Assembly (NCBI GenBank): GCA_025355105.1
Contig: JANYAE010000099.1
Span: forward strand, 1-47,518
Length of the DNA: 47,518 nucleotides
From: Pseudomonadota bacterium
GTDB lineage: Bacteria; Pseudomonadota; Gammaproteobacteria; Steroidobacterales; Steroidobacteraceae
Reading direction: 5' to 3'
Part shown: positions 15,363-28,481 of the stretch, in pieces
How the letters are laid out: each line of letters opens with the position of its first letter
Numbering within the stretch: the stretch's first letter is position 1
Translations under genes and position numbers: made by a program
Notes under the pieces: generated by a model
Databases searched by the model: none
What the model was told of the DNA's origin: nothing
Seen by the model: only the letters and a program-made list of their open reading frames with translations

Positions 15363-16508
15363 ATGCGCATGACACAGATCGCCGTCGCCGGCTGCCTCGC
15401 CGTCTCGCTCGCCGCGGCCGCCGACGCACGCCCGGCCGCTGAGGTCGCTTTGTCGGCCAAGGTGGATGCTGCGGTTCGGCGGCAGATGCGCGAGCAGAGG
15501 ATCCCGGGAGTCAGCATTGCTGTCGTCCGCGACGGCAAGCTCATCAGGGCGGCAGGCTACGGGCTCAGCAATATCGAGCTCAAAGTCCCGGTTCGGCCGG
15601 AGACGATCTTTGCCGCGGGTTCGATCACCAAGCAGTTCACGGCCACGGCCGTCATGATGCTGGTCGAGGAAGAGAGGTTGTCGCTCGATGACAGCATCAC
15701 GAAGTACTTCCCGGACGCGCCGCCGGCCTGGAAACCCATCACCATCCGTCATCTGCTGACGCATACCTCCGGCATTCCCGACATCTTCGGCGATCAGGAG
15801 GACGGCCTGTATGCCAAGGGAGTCGTTGATTTCCACCGGGATTACTCCGAGGAGGATCTGGCGCGCGCCTTCGCGGCCCAACCGCTGGACTTCGAGCCGG
15901 GCAGCCGCTGGAACTACTCCAATTCCGGCTATCAACTCCTCGGCTTCGTGATACGCGCCGTCACCGGCAAGAGCTACGCGGAATTCCTGCGCGAGCGCAT
16001 TCTGGTGCCGCTCGGTATGAATCACACGACGATCTTCAACTACGCCGACATCATCCCGAACCGCGCGAGCGGCTACGACCTCGTCGAAGGTCAATGGAAG
16101 CGATCCGTGACGTGGCAGTCCGTCTCGACGCTCAACAACGCTGACGGCAGCCTGCTGACGAGTACGCTTGACCTGGCGAAATGGGATGCAGCGCTCGATA
16201 CGGAGCGGCTCCTGAAGCGGAGCAGCCTCGAGGCGATGTGGAAGCCGATGGACCGCGACGACGGATCGGCGTACCCGGCCGCCATCGCCTGGTTCGTCGC
16301 CAACGCGCAAGGCCACCGCCTCGTGTTTCACACCGGCGGCGGCTTCGGGTTCTACGCGTCGATCTCGCGCTACCTGGACGACCGCGTCACGGTCGTGGTC
16401 ATGACGAACGTCGACGAGACCCACACGGACGTATTGAAGATCGCCGCTGAGATCGCCGCGATCTATCTGCCCGAAACGACGGGCGCGAACCCGGTCAAGG
16501 ATTGGTAG
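15363..16508 (+). CDS. Serine beta-lactamase-like hydrolase (class C / penicillin-binding-like)
   Basis: A 381-residue exported serine hydrolase. The signal peptide covers about residues 1-22 (AVAGCLAVSLAAAADA). The nucleophile motif S-x-x-K is SITK at 87-90, preceded by FAAG. The second motif is YSNSGYQLLG near residue 182, and the KTG-equivalent is HTGGGFG near 327. This family (beta-lactamase/AmpC-like, DD-peptidases, esterases) acts in the periplasm on peptides or esters; resistance activity should not be assumed. GGAGG 8 bases before the ATG at 15363 sets the start; an in-frame ATG at 15369 is also possible. Convergent with the hybrid kinase gene, only 24 bases apart. Confidence 0.88.
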   Translation: MRMTQIAVAGCLAVSLAAAADARPAAEVALSAKVDAAVRRQMREQRIPGVSIAVVRDGKLIRAAGYGLSNIELKVPVRPETIFAAGSITKQFTATAVMMLVEEERLSLDDSITKYFPDAPPAWKPITIRHLLTHTSGIPDIFGDQEDGLYAKGVVDFHRDYSEEDLARAFAAQPLDFEPGSRWNYSNSGYQLLGFVIRAVTGKSYAEFLRERILVPLGMNHTTIFNYADIIPNRASGYDLVEGQWKRSVTWQSVSTLNNADGSLLTSTLDLAKWDAALDTERLLKRSSLEAMWKPMDRDDGSAYPAAIAWFVANAQGHRLVFHTGGGFGFYASISRYLDDRVTVVVMTNVDETHTDVLKIAAEIAAIYLPETTGANPVKDW

Positions 16509-16532
16509 CGGGCCGCGGCAGGCGCGCCGCGC

Positions 16533-21065
<4,533 letters not shown>

Positions 21066-21438
21066 CAGCTCGGATTGGGGCCTACCCCGGGCTATCGGCG
21101 GCCTGTCCCGGATCTGCAGGATGGCCGGGCACCGGATCGGTCCGCAGCTGCTTCGGCGTCCGACTGACGGTTCTCAACACATTGATTATAAATAAGAACA
21201 TCCGATCTCCGTCATCTGGTTTGAGGTCTCCGAGCACCGCTATTCCTGCGGTTTCAGGGCCTGGCGGCTTGCCGGGAGGTGATGTTGGGGCGCCGGCTCT
21301 CGCGCCGCGGGCTGAGCGCCGGGGCGCCTTGCCGACCTGATCGGCAAGCGATGTTCCGCCGGAGCTTGGCGCGGCTGCAGCGGAGTTGACCTGCGTCGGT
21401 CGCGGATGCTGCGCTGGCGGGCGCGGCTGGGCGGCCGT
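21066..21438 (-). promoter_or_regulatory. Upstream region of the hybrid kinase gene, with an AT-rich patch
   Basis: This 373-bp gap holds no recognisable gene. Around 21178-21202 is a short AT-rich patch in otherwise GC-rich DNA. Read on the minus strand it contains TATAAT at 21190-21185, about 120 bases before the kinase start, a plausible -10 element. No matching -35 was found at 16-18 bases, so the promoter call is tentative. Confidence 0.35.
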
Positions 21439-22188
21439 CTAGTTGCGCGCCCGCGAGAGCTGATAGCGCTCAACGCCCTGCATCGCGAGCAAGTCACGCG
21501 CCAGCTCGCCGACCGAGGCCGCGGTTCGGCGGCTCACGGCGACGGCCACAAAGCGCCATTCGACGTGACCATCCTCATGATGGATCGCGAGCGATTCGGC
21601 AGCGACCTCGTAACCCCACTTGCGCGCGACCGCACCGACGTCCGCTTCCGTCGGACACGCCGCTGCAGCGAAGCGCAGCACGACGAGAACGGCGGGTCGC
21701 TGCGGCAGCAGGCGCTCGACGCGCGGACCCCACATCATGAGGGCCGACGAGAGGGCGGTCAGCAGGATCGCCGCCGCATAGAAACCGACGCCCACCAGCA
21801 CGCCGATGGCCGACGCGGCCCAGATGGATGCAGCCGTGGTCAGGCCGCGAATGTTGAGCCCCTCCTTGATGATGACGCCGGCGCCGAGGAAGCCGATCCC
21901 GGTCACGATCCCCTGGACGAGCCGCGTCGGATCTGCTGCGACCGGCATGCTGCCGTGGCCGCCGTACCAGTACGCCGGGTAGCCAGCGAACACCGTCAAG
22001 GCCGCCGATGCGGTGCAGACGATTCCATAAGTCCGCATGCCGGCAGCACGGCCGTGATAGGAACGCTCGTAGCCGACCACGAGCCCGAGCAGCAGCGCGC
22101 CGACCAGGTTAAGGAAGATGACGCCGTTGACCGCCAGTTGCGGCGCAGCCCAGAAGGCTGCCAGCGATTCGCGCGAGAGTACGTCCAT
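21439..22188 (-). CDS. MgtC/SapB-family inner-membrane protein
   Basis: A 249-residue membrane protein. The N-terminal half carries about five hydrophobic helices with family signatures: NLVGALLLGLVVGYERSYHGRAAGMRTYGIVC at about 27-58, GIVTGIGFLGAGVIIKEGLNIRGLTTAASIWAASAIGVLVG at about 93-133. The cytoplasmic C-terminal domain (about 165-249) has an ACT-like alternation. MgtC relatives are linked to Mg2+ limitation, membrane-potential control and intramacrophage survival in pathogens; most environmental members are uncharacterised. AGAGG six bases before the ATG sets the start. It lies between two signalling genes on the same strand, with large gaps, so co-transcription is uncertain. Confidence 0.88.
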   Translation of the reverse strand: MDVLSRESLAAFWAAPQLAVNGVIFLNLVGALLLGLVVGYERSYHGRAAGMRTYGIVCTASAALTVFAGYPAYWYGGHGSMPVAADPTRLVQGIVTGIGFLGAGVIIKEGLNIRGLTTAASIWAASAIGVLVGVGFYAAAILLTALSSALMMWGPRVERLLPQRPAVLVVLRFAAAACPTEADVGAVARKWGYEVAAESLAIHHEDGHVEWRFVAVAVSRRTAASVGELARDLLAMQGVERYQLSRARN

Positions 22189-22250
22189 TGTTGACCTCTA
22201 GGAGCCTGTGTAGCCACCGACGCCAGCCGTCGCCGGGCGGCACACGGGCA

Positions 22251-23480
22251 TCATTGCTGGCGCCGCACGTATCGATTGCGCCCGTCACGCTTGGCCTGGT
22301 ACATCGCCGCGTCGGCGAGCGCAATGAGCGGATCGGCCCTCGGCGCTGAACCGGCAAGCGCGAGAGCGCCTCCCAGGCTGATGGTCACCGTCACCGGCGA
22401 TTCCCCGGACGAAACTCGCAGTGACTCGACCGCGCGGCGTACACGCTCGGCAATGGCGTCGAGCTCGGACGCGCTGGTGGCCGGGACCACGACCACAAAT
22501 TCCTCGCCGCCGTAGCGCGCTACGACGTCGGTCGGACGGCAGCTTTGAGCCAGCACCCGCGCGACTTCACGCAGTACAACGTCGCCGGCGCCATGACCGT
22601 GCGTATCATTGACGCGCTTGAAGTGGTCGATGTCGCAGAGCAACAGGCCGACGTTGCTCGTGCCGCGCTGCACCCGGCTGAGCTCGGCGCCCAGTCGCTC
22701 GAGCAGCGCGCGCCGGTTGAGGAGCCCGGTGAGCGCGTCGTGGGTTGCTTGCTCCTCCAGCGCACGCCGGGCGGCGAGGAGTTCCTCATTCACCCGGAAG
22801 AGTTCCTCGTACAACAGGCTCTTCTCGACGACGACCGAAAGCTGGCCCGCGATCCGCAGGAAGAGCCCCAGGTGCACGTCACGGTACGTGTTTCTCGAGC
22901 GGCTGCTGAAGAACAAGAAGCCGACCGGCGTGCCTTGCGCAATCAGCGGACAGGTCAGGCTCGAACGGACACCTTCCGCAAGGACAAGCCGCGTGGAGAT
23001 CGACGCCGGATGCTGCGCGAGGTAGTCCTCGAGGTCGTTGAGAATCCGCGGTTGGCCGCTGTTCAGGATCCGCTCGAGGCTGCTGCCGGCAATCGGCTGC
23101 GTGAAGCCGACCCGCAGACCGGGCGCCGACGCTGCGGTCTTCGCCCAGCGCGCGGTGACCGAGGACCGGTCCTGGCTCAACAGTGCGCACCCGATCCGGT
23201 CGTAGGGGATGACGCTGCGACATGACTCGTAGACGCGCTCCAGAACATCGTCGAGGAACAGGCCTGCCTCGACGCGTTCGGCGATCGCCTGCAGGCTCGT
23301 CAGTTCGGAAAAGCGCCGATGGAGAGCCGTCGCCAGCGCGTTGATGTCCTCGCCGAGCAAGCCGAGGGCGTCATCCGCGTCCGGCGCGACGGTCGCATCA
23401 AATTGGCCATGGCGCATTGCGTCGAGCGCGGCGCGGTATTGGATGATGCGGGCATTCAGCGAGGACGAGGACGATCCCAT
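22251..23480 (-). CDS. Diguanylate cyclase with a GAF sensor domain
   Basis: A 409-residue cytoplasmic c-di-GMP synthase. Residues 1-65 are helical, a GAF-type sensor lies at about 66-225 (IPYDRIGCALLS, GVRSSLTCPLIAQGTPVGFLFFSS), a coiled linker follows, and the GGDEF domain occupies about 246-409. The active site reads GGEEF, and RPTD stands five residues before it, so the product-inhibition I-site is present. Both features indicate an active, feedback-controlled cyclase. The start at 23480 is chosen because AGGTG precedes it and the upstream open frame is Arg-rich noise. The gene diverges from an HD-GYP phosphodiesterase gene, pairing synthesis with breakdown. GAF ligand unknown. Confidence 0.92.
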   Translation of the reverse strand: MGSSSSSLNARIIQYRAALDAMRHGQFDATVAPDADDALGLLGEDINALATALHRRFSELTSLQAIAERVEAGLFLDDVLERVYESCRSVIPYDRIGCALLSQDRSSVTARWAKTAASAPGLRVGFTQPIAGSSLERILNSGQPRILNDLEDYLAQHPASISTRLVLAEGVRSSLTCPLIAQGTPVGFLFFSSRSRNTYRDVHLGLFLRIAGQLSVVVEKSLLYEELFRVNEELLAARRALEEQATHDALTGLLNRRALLERLGAELSRVQRGTSNVGLLLCDIDHFKRVNDTHGHGAGDVVLREVARVLAQSCRPTDVVARYGGEEFVVVVPATSASELDAIAERVRRAVESLRVSSGESPVTVTISLGGALALAGSAPRADPLIALADAAMYQAKRDGRNRYVRRQQ

Positions 23481-23797
23481 GAGACACCTGCGCGCCTGCG
23501 ATCGGCGCCGCCGGACGCCGGTCAGGCGATACCTTCGAGTTAGCGGCGCGGCAACCGGCATCTTCAGTGCGCTGCGGTAAACCCAGGTCCTGCATGCTCC
23601 ACGGCGAGCGCGGCTGCGAATGCGACGCATTTGGACGCAGTTGCTGACGGCGCTCCTGTGGCCGGACGCGTGGGCCGTCCCTATCGACGCCGTGCGCGCC
23701 GCGCCCGCGTGCTCAGGTCGGCGCCGTGCCGGCCGACATCTTGGGAGGACGACGTGCTGGGCGCGGAGGAGACGACGATGCGCTCCGGACTCTGAAC
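23481..23797. promoter_or_regulatory. Divergent intergenic region between the c-di-GMP genes
   Basis: The 317 bp between the diguanylate cyclase and HD-GYP starts must hold both promoters. No clear -35/-10 pair is visible. An ATG at 23778 with a good GGAGGAG site encodes only five residues before TGA at 23793, just ahead of the HD-GYP ATG. It may help translational coupling, or be chance. Confidence 0.35.
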
Positions 23798-24442
23798 ATG
23801 CTGCACCGAGCGGATACACCGCTGCTGAAGGCGCTGCGCCCGGCGGTCGATATGTTGGCGCGCGCGCACCGATACCGCGATCCATACACCTGCCTTCACC
23901 AGGAGCGCGTGGCGAAGTTCGCGGCGGCAATCGGCGCGCTCATGGGATTGGCTCCCGGCCGACTCGAGGTATTGCATCTCGCCGCAATGGTTCACGACAT
24001 CGGCAAGCTGGCCGTGCCCGCCGAGATCGTCAGCAAGCCCGGCAAGCTGTCGGATGCCGAGTTTGAGATCGTGCGCGCGCACGCCGAAATCGGTCACGAC
24101 ATCCTGCTGCAGCTGCGCGCGCCGTTTCCGATCGCCGAGATCGTTTTTCAGCACCACGAACGCATTGACGGCTCAGGGTACCCGCGCGGCGTCCGAGGTG
24201 ATGCGGTCGCATTGGAATCCCGGATCCTGGCCGTTGCCGACACCTTCGACGCGATGTCGTCGTACCGACCCTATCGGCCCGCCCTGACTGAGGACTTTGT
24301 CCTCGGCGAGCTCGCCAGTATGGCCGGTGGGCCGCTGGACCGCGGTGCGGTCGAGGCCTGCACACGCTATGTGCTGAGCGGCAAGGCCGCAGACCTTGCG
24401 GCTCAACCGCTGGTCGGCGCACTGCTCGGCGCGCGACCGTAG
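23798..24442 (+). CDS. HD-GYP domain phosphodiesterase
   Basis: A predicted c-di-GMP hydrolase of 214 residues from the ATG at 23798. A GTG at 23726 would add 24 residues but lacks a ribosome site. The metal-binding and signature motifs are intact: H..RV..FAAAIG, VHDIGKLAVP, HAEIGHDIL, HHERIDGSGYPRG (the HD-GYP core), and ILAVADTFDAMSS. There is no sensor or receiver domain, so it is a bare catalytic domain. It diverges from the GAF-GGDEF cyclase gene, which suggests the two set local c-di-GMP levels together. HD-GYP enzymes break c-di-GMP to pGpG or GMP using a bi- or trinuclear metal site. Confidence 0.9.
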   Translation: MLHRADTPLLKALRPAVDMLARAHRYRDPYTCLHQERVAKFAAAIGALMGLAPGRLEVLHLAAMVHDIGKLAVPAEIVSKPGKLSDAEFEIVRAHAEIGHDILLQLRAPFPIAEIVFQHHERIDGSGYPRGVRGDAVALESRILAVADTFDAMSSYRPYRPALTEDFVLGELASMAGGPLDRGAVEACTRYVLSGKAADLAAQPLVGALLGARP

Positions 24443-24535
24443 CAAGCAGGAGCGAACGGTGACCATCGCGCCGCGGGCGAAGTCTCGGCCGGGCTGCTTC
24501 GACGCCTGCCTGGGCATGCCGGGCGCGCGGGCCCG

Positions 24536-25180
24536 ATGCGGACCGCAGGCTCCGCCTGCCGTCTGGCGGAGCGAGGCGTGACGAGCTGCCGACGCCGCGG
24601 GCAATGGGCAGCGTCGTCACGCCGCGCCGCCTACGTCAGTGCCGCCGGTCCCTCAGGCGACTGCGTCGGGCCGTCGCGATCGCGGCAGGCGCCGGACTTC
24701 GATCGAGCGTGGCGCCCGACTGGCGGATTCACGCTGATCGAGCTGATCACGGTGATCACGATCCTTGCGGTTCTCGGAAGCTTCGCGACTAGCCGAATCG
24801 CGGTGCTGAACGATCAGGCGCGCGTGAGCGTCGTCAACGCGCTCGCCGGCAACGTCCGCAGCGCCTCGACCCTGGCCCACAGTCTCTGGCTGACCCAGGG
24901 TTCACCTGTCTCGATCACGTTCGCCGGGCAGACGGTGCCGATGTTGAACGGCTACCCGGACGCGCAGCACATCGCCAATACGCTGGCCGACACCAGCGGA
25001 TTCAGCTATCAGGCCGCGGGCTCGGCCGGCGGTACGTCCAGCTGGCAGGTGCAAGGGATCAGCGGCGAAGGCAGTTGCTCGGTTTCCTACAAAGCTCCCG
25101 CGGTCGCCGGATCCCCTCCCACCATCAGTGCCAACACGAACTGCGGCGCTCGCAGTGGTGGTGACGGCGGCGGGGGCTGA
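24536..25180 (+). CDS. MSHA-type pilin / type II pseudopilin-like protein with an unusually long leader
   Basis: A type IV pilin-like protein. The prepilin-peptidase site reads PTGG|FTLIELITVITILAVLGSFA, with Phe+1 and Glu+5 as required, then a hydrophobic assembly helix. The globular part resembles MshA: VVNALAGNVRSASTLAHSLWLTQGSP, VPMLNGYPDAQHIANTLAD, and WQVQG...CSVSYKAP...TISANTNC with a C-terminal disulfide pair. With the ATG at 24536 the leader is 64 residues, far longer than normal; a GTG at 24578 behind GGAG still gives 50. No start nearer the cleavage site exists in this frame, so the start is uncertain or the 5' end is damaged. No pilus assembly genes lie nearby. Confidence 0.78.
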   Translation: MRTAGSACRLAERGVTSCRRRGQWAASSRRAAYVSAAGPSGDCVGPSRSRQAPDFDRAWRPTGGFTLIELITVITILAVLGSFATSRIAVLNDQARVSVVNALAGNVRSASTLAHSLWLTQGSPVSITFAGQTVPMLNGYPDAQHIANTLADTSGFSYQAAGSAGGTSSWQVQGISGEGSCSVSYKAPAVAGSPPTISANTNCGARSGGDGGGG

Positions 25181-25272
25181 AGGCCGTGGTCGCCGCCGGC
25201 GGCCGGCGCGGCTCCGCCGCGACCTGCGGCAACGGATCAGCCAGCTCGCGAAGCCAGTCAGGTCCTCGGGCT

Positions 25273-25296
25273 AAGGTGCGCCGATCCGCGCACCTT
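25273..25296. terminator. Hairpin between convergent pilin and kinase genes
   Basis: A perfect 9-bp stem (AAGGTGCGC / GCGCACCTT) with a 6-base loop stands midway in the 170-bp gap between the rightward pilin gene and the leftward PAS kinase gene. Its symmetry and position suit a bidirectional terminator. Confidence 0.5.
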
Positions 25297-25350
25297 GCGC
25301 GATTTCGCACGGACCGTTCCTCGCGCTCGCCGCAGCGCGTCGCGGCGATG

Positions 25351-27489
25351 CTAGATCGGCTGCGAAATCTGACAGGCCAGGCGCGTGCCGCCACCCGCTC
25401 GCGGCCCAACGGTCAACTCGGCGCCAATCATCTGAGCCCGATGGCGCATGTTCCGAAGGCCCAATCCGTCCGCGCCCTGCGTCGTGACCTCGATGCCGAC
25501 GCCGTCATCGGCCACTTCAAGGCTGACGACGTCTGCCAGTATCGAGAGCGTCATCCGGATCGTCTTGGCCTGGGCGTGCTTGCGCGCGTTGGTCACGGCC
25601 TCCTGCGCGATCCGGTACAGGTGGTCGAGCACGTCGGCGGGAAGTCGCAGCCTGGCGCTCTCGATCGCCTCGAACTCGACGGCCTCGCCGGAGTTGTCGC
25701 GATGCAGGCTGACCATGTCGCGCAGCGCCTGAATCAGCCCGCCGTGAGCGTCATTGAGCGGCGAAAGCCCGCGCGCAATCGACCGGCACGTCTTGATCGC
25801 CTGCTGCGAGATCGTGAGCAGCCGATCAATGGTCTCGGCGTCCGGCGGGCGTCCCGCGCGCGACGACGACGCCAGCGCCCTGAGGAGCAGCGACAGTCCC
25901 GTGAGTTCCTGACCGAGGCCGTCGTGCATCTCCTCCGACAACTTTCGTCGCTCGCGACTGGTCGTTTCAAGCAGCTCCCGCTCGAGCCGTTTCTGGCTCG
26001 TGACGTCGCGGGCGATGCCGAGCAAGGCCGTGATCGCCCCCGTGCCGTCGCGCATCGGCGCCGCGTGAATCTCGAGCCAACGCCGTGTGCCTTTGCGGCC
26101 GACGATCTCGAGTTCCACCGTCGCACGCCGCGTGCTCGTCACGCGCTCCCACAGGGTCCGCAGGGCCTCGCCGTGGTCAGGGCGCAAGAAGCTGGCGACA
26201 CCGAGCTCGTTCAGCTGACCGATCGTGCCGACCTCGAACATGGCCAGCCCGGCGGCGTTCATGTGCAGCACGGTGTTGTCCTTGGCGAGCACGCCGACGC
26301 CGTCAGGTTCGGTCTCGATGATCGTCCGCAGGTGCACCTCCCGCGCGCGCAGATCCGCCTCGCTGCGCTTGCGCTCGGTGATGTCGCGCACGAACACGTG
26401 ATAGACGCCGCCCTTGGTCGCGTCGTAATCGTAGACAACGCTCGCCTCGACTGGCCAGATCGAGCCGTCCTTGCGACGGTGCTCGGTCTCGAACTGATCT
26501 GAGCCGGTGGCGACGATTCGCTTCATGTGCGCCGCAATTTCACGGGTGCTTTCGCGCGCCTCGATGTTCGACAGCGACATGCCGATCAATTCTTCGCGCG
26601 TGTATCCCGACTGACGGACGTAGGCCGGGTTGGCGTTCATGATCTGGCCGTTGGTGCCGATCAGGAAGTAACCATCGAGCGATGCCTCGAGGATCGTCTC
26701 GCGTGCCTCATGGGAATCGCGCAGCGCCGTCTCGGTCAATTTGCGGCCGGTGACATCGCGGACGATCGCGACCTGCTCGGTCACCGCGCCGCGGGGATCC
26801 AAGATGGGATCGAAGGAGAGGTCAGCCCAGAATTCCTCGCCATTCTTTCGGTAGCACAGTAGCTCGATGGTCGTCGAGGCGTGCGCAGCGAGGGCCTGCT
26901 CGATGAGGCGAGTCGTCGCGCGGTCGGTTCGTCTGCCATAGAGGATCGCGGGGAATGCGCCGGAGACCTCCGACAAGTCGTAGCCCGACATCGTCAGGAA
27001 CGCCTGGTTCGCGTAGCGCGCTTCGCGTGCGCCGCTGCCCGGTGCCCCGGCGGCGATGATGACGACGCCGTCGCGCGCCGATCGCACGACCGCGTCAAGC
27101 AGCCGCAGCTCGGCCTCCAGCCGTTTTCGCGGGGTCAGGTCGACGAGTGTCGCGACCGTGTAGCTGGTCGTCGCGAGGTCCAGACGGCCGAGGAAAATCT
27201 CGACCGGGATCAGGTGTCCGTCGCGGTGACGGGCCTCCAGATCGCGCGGCTTCGCCATGGCGCGGACCTCGGGGCCGGCCGCGAAGTCCTCTCTCAATCG
27301 GCGGTGGGCGTGTTCGCGGCCGGCGGGGACCAGTTCGTCCACCGAGCAGCCGACGAGCTGGTCCGGCGCATAGCCCAGCAGCTCGTGGGCCTGCGCATTG
27401 GCGAAGACAATCGTGCCGCGCGGTTCAACGAGCAGCAGCGCATTCGGCGCGTACTGCGCGATGGAGTTCAGCACCTCGCTCAATTGCAT
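25351..27489 (-). CDS. PAS-domain sensor histidine kinase of the NarX/HisKA_3 class
   Basis: A soluble sensor kinase of 712 residues from the ATG at 27489, where the first PAS unit begins. An ATG at 27555 preceded by GGAG would add 22 residues. Four PAS domains follow one another, each ending in a typical ...D(V/I/L)T..K stretch: LVDLTPRKR, IVRDVTGRK, FVRDITERKR, IARDVTSQKR. Next comes the dimerisation domain with the HisKA_3 motif ERRKLSEEMHDGLGQELTGL (the His in MHDGLGQ is the phosphoacceptor), then a HATPase with EAVTNARKHAQA, DDGVGI and DGLGLRNMRHRA. Partners are normally NarL-type regulators; none is adjacent, so this is an orphan. No transmembrane segment, so it senses a cytoplasmic or diffusible signal. 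Confidence 0.9.
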   Translation of the reverse strand: MQLSEVLNSIAQYAPNALLLVEPRGTIVFANAQAHELLGYAPDQLVGCSVDELVPAGREHAHRRLREDFAAGPEVRAMAKPRDLEARHRDGHLIPVEIFLGRLDLATTSYTVATLVDLTPRKRLEAELRLLDAVVRSARDGVVIIAAGAPGSGAREARYANQAFLTMSGYDLSEVSGAFPAILYGRRTDRATTRLIEQALAAHASTTIELLCYRKNGEEFWADLSFDPILDPRGAVTEQVAIVRDVTGRKLTETALRDSHEARETILEASLDGYFLIGTNGQIMNANPAYVRQSGYTREELIGMSLSNIEARESTREIAAHMKRIVATGSDQFETEHRRKDGSIWPVEASVVYDYDATKGGVYHVFVRDITERKRSEADLRAREVHLRTIIETEPDGVGVLAKDNTVLHMNAAGLAMFEVGTIGQLNELGVASFLRPDHGEALRTLWERVTSTRRATVELEIVGRKGTRRWLEIHAAPMRDGTGAITALLGIARDVTSQKRLERELLETTSRERRKLSEEMHDGLGQELTGLSLLLRALASSSRAGRPPDAETIDRLLTISQQAIKTCRSIARGLSPLNDAHGGLIQALRDMVSLHRDNSGEAVEFEAIESARLRLPADVLDHLYRIAQEAVTNARKHAQAKTIRMTLSILADVVSLEVADDGVGIEVTTQGADGLGLRNMRHRAQMIGAELTVGPRAGGGTRLACQISQPI

Positions 27490-28481
27490 CGCGCGGGGCC
27501 TATACTTGAGGCCGGGACGTGCCGGTCGGGCAGGTCTTCGGCCAAGCAGCCTCATCCATGGCGACTCCGGCAGTCCGCAGTGTTGACCGTGACCCACGGG
27601 CCCCGCCGACGTGGTGACGATTCGCCGCGTATCCCGAACCGTTCGACGCGGTCGTGTTGCTCCTGCGCGACGCACGTCATATCAATACTCGGCCTAATAA
27701 CGGAAGAGTCAATGGGTATTCGCCTGAGCGCAAGGGAAGTACGCCGGCGAGTGAGCGGGCGGACGTCGACGGACTCCGAAAGAACTGTGGGGGAGTTCCG
27801 GCCGTCAGCGCTCGCCGCGGCGACCTTCGGGCGTCGTCCTCCCACGACCGAGCGTCTGCGCGAAGCCATTCAGAATTCTGCGCTGCGAAGCTGCAGTAGT
27901 GCACGCAGGCGCCGGGGGCGGCAAACGCGTGCGGCATGCGTGGATCACGGAGCGAGTGGCACGATCGGCGCGAGGTCGCTCGGCGGAGTGCTGCGCCGAT
28001 CAACGGAAGTCTGGCGCCACGTAGTGCCCTCGCCCGGGACGGAACCACGCGACGTTGATCAGCGCCGCTTGGGCACTAGTCCCTGATCCGGCACTGCCTC
28101 ACCTCAGTTGCTGCGGCGCACTTTGCCGGAACGACGGCGCAATCGACTCTGGCCCATCCACCGGTTGGCGGACGTTGCCGGGGGCCCTCGCCGGCGGAAC
28201 CTGGTGGCCACGCGGCGTCGCCGAGTCCACCACCGTCGCCGGGCCTTGCTCGCAAATCGGCAAGCAGTTGCCGGCAGGTCGCCGCATTCGGCGCGACGCG
28301 GCGCCGCGTGGTGCACCAGCCGGTCAGACATCACCCTGACGCCCCTTTGAGCATTTCCCCTAGGCGGCCGCCGGGCCATTACTGATTCGTGCTCCGGAGG
28401 CGGCTTCGCGGCTGCACGGCGCTTCAGAGCGCCCGGCACGGACCGACGCTAGGGAATACCAGCAACGCCCATTGGGTCCCC
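27490..28481. other. Long intergenic region, about 990 bp
   Basis: Between the divergent PAS kinase and MHYT-GGDEF-EAL genes no protein or RNA gene is recognised. Frames that stay open are Arg/Ala-rich. A patch of lower GC at about 27676-27725 stands out and may hold a promoter, but hexamers are not convincing. Small RNA or an eroded gene cannot be excluded. Confidence 0.4.

Noticed and set aside
23778..23795. Short ORF with a strong ribosome site before the HD-GYP gene, as a leader peptide
   Set aside because: Only five codons with no attenuator-like hairpin or codon bias; mentioned only as possible coupling.
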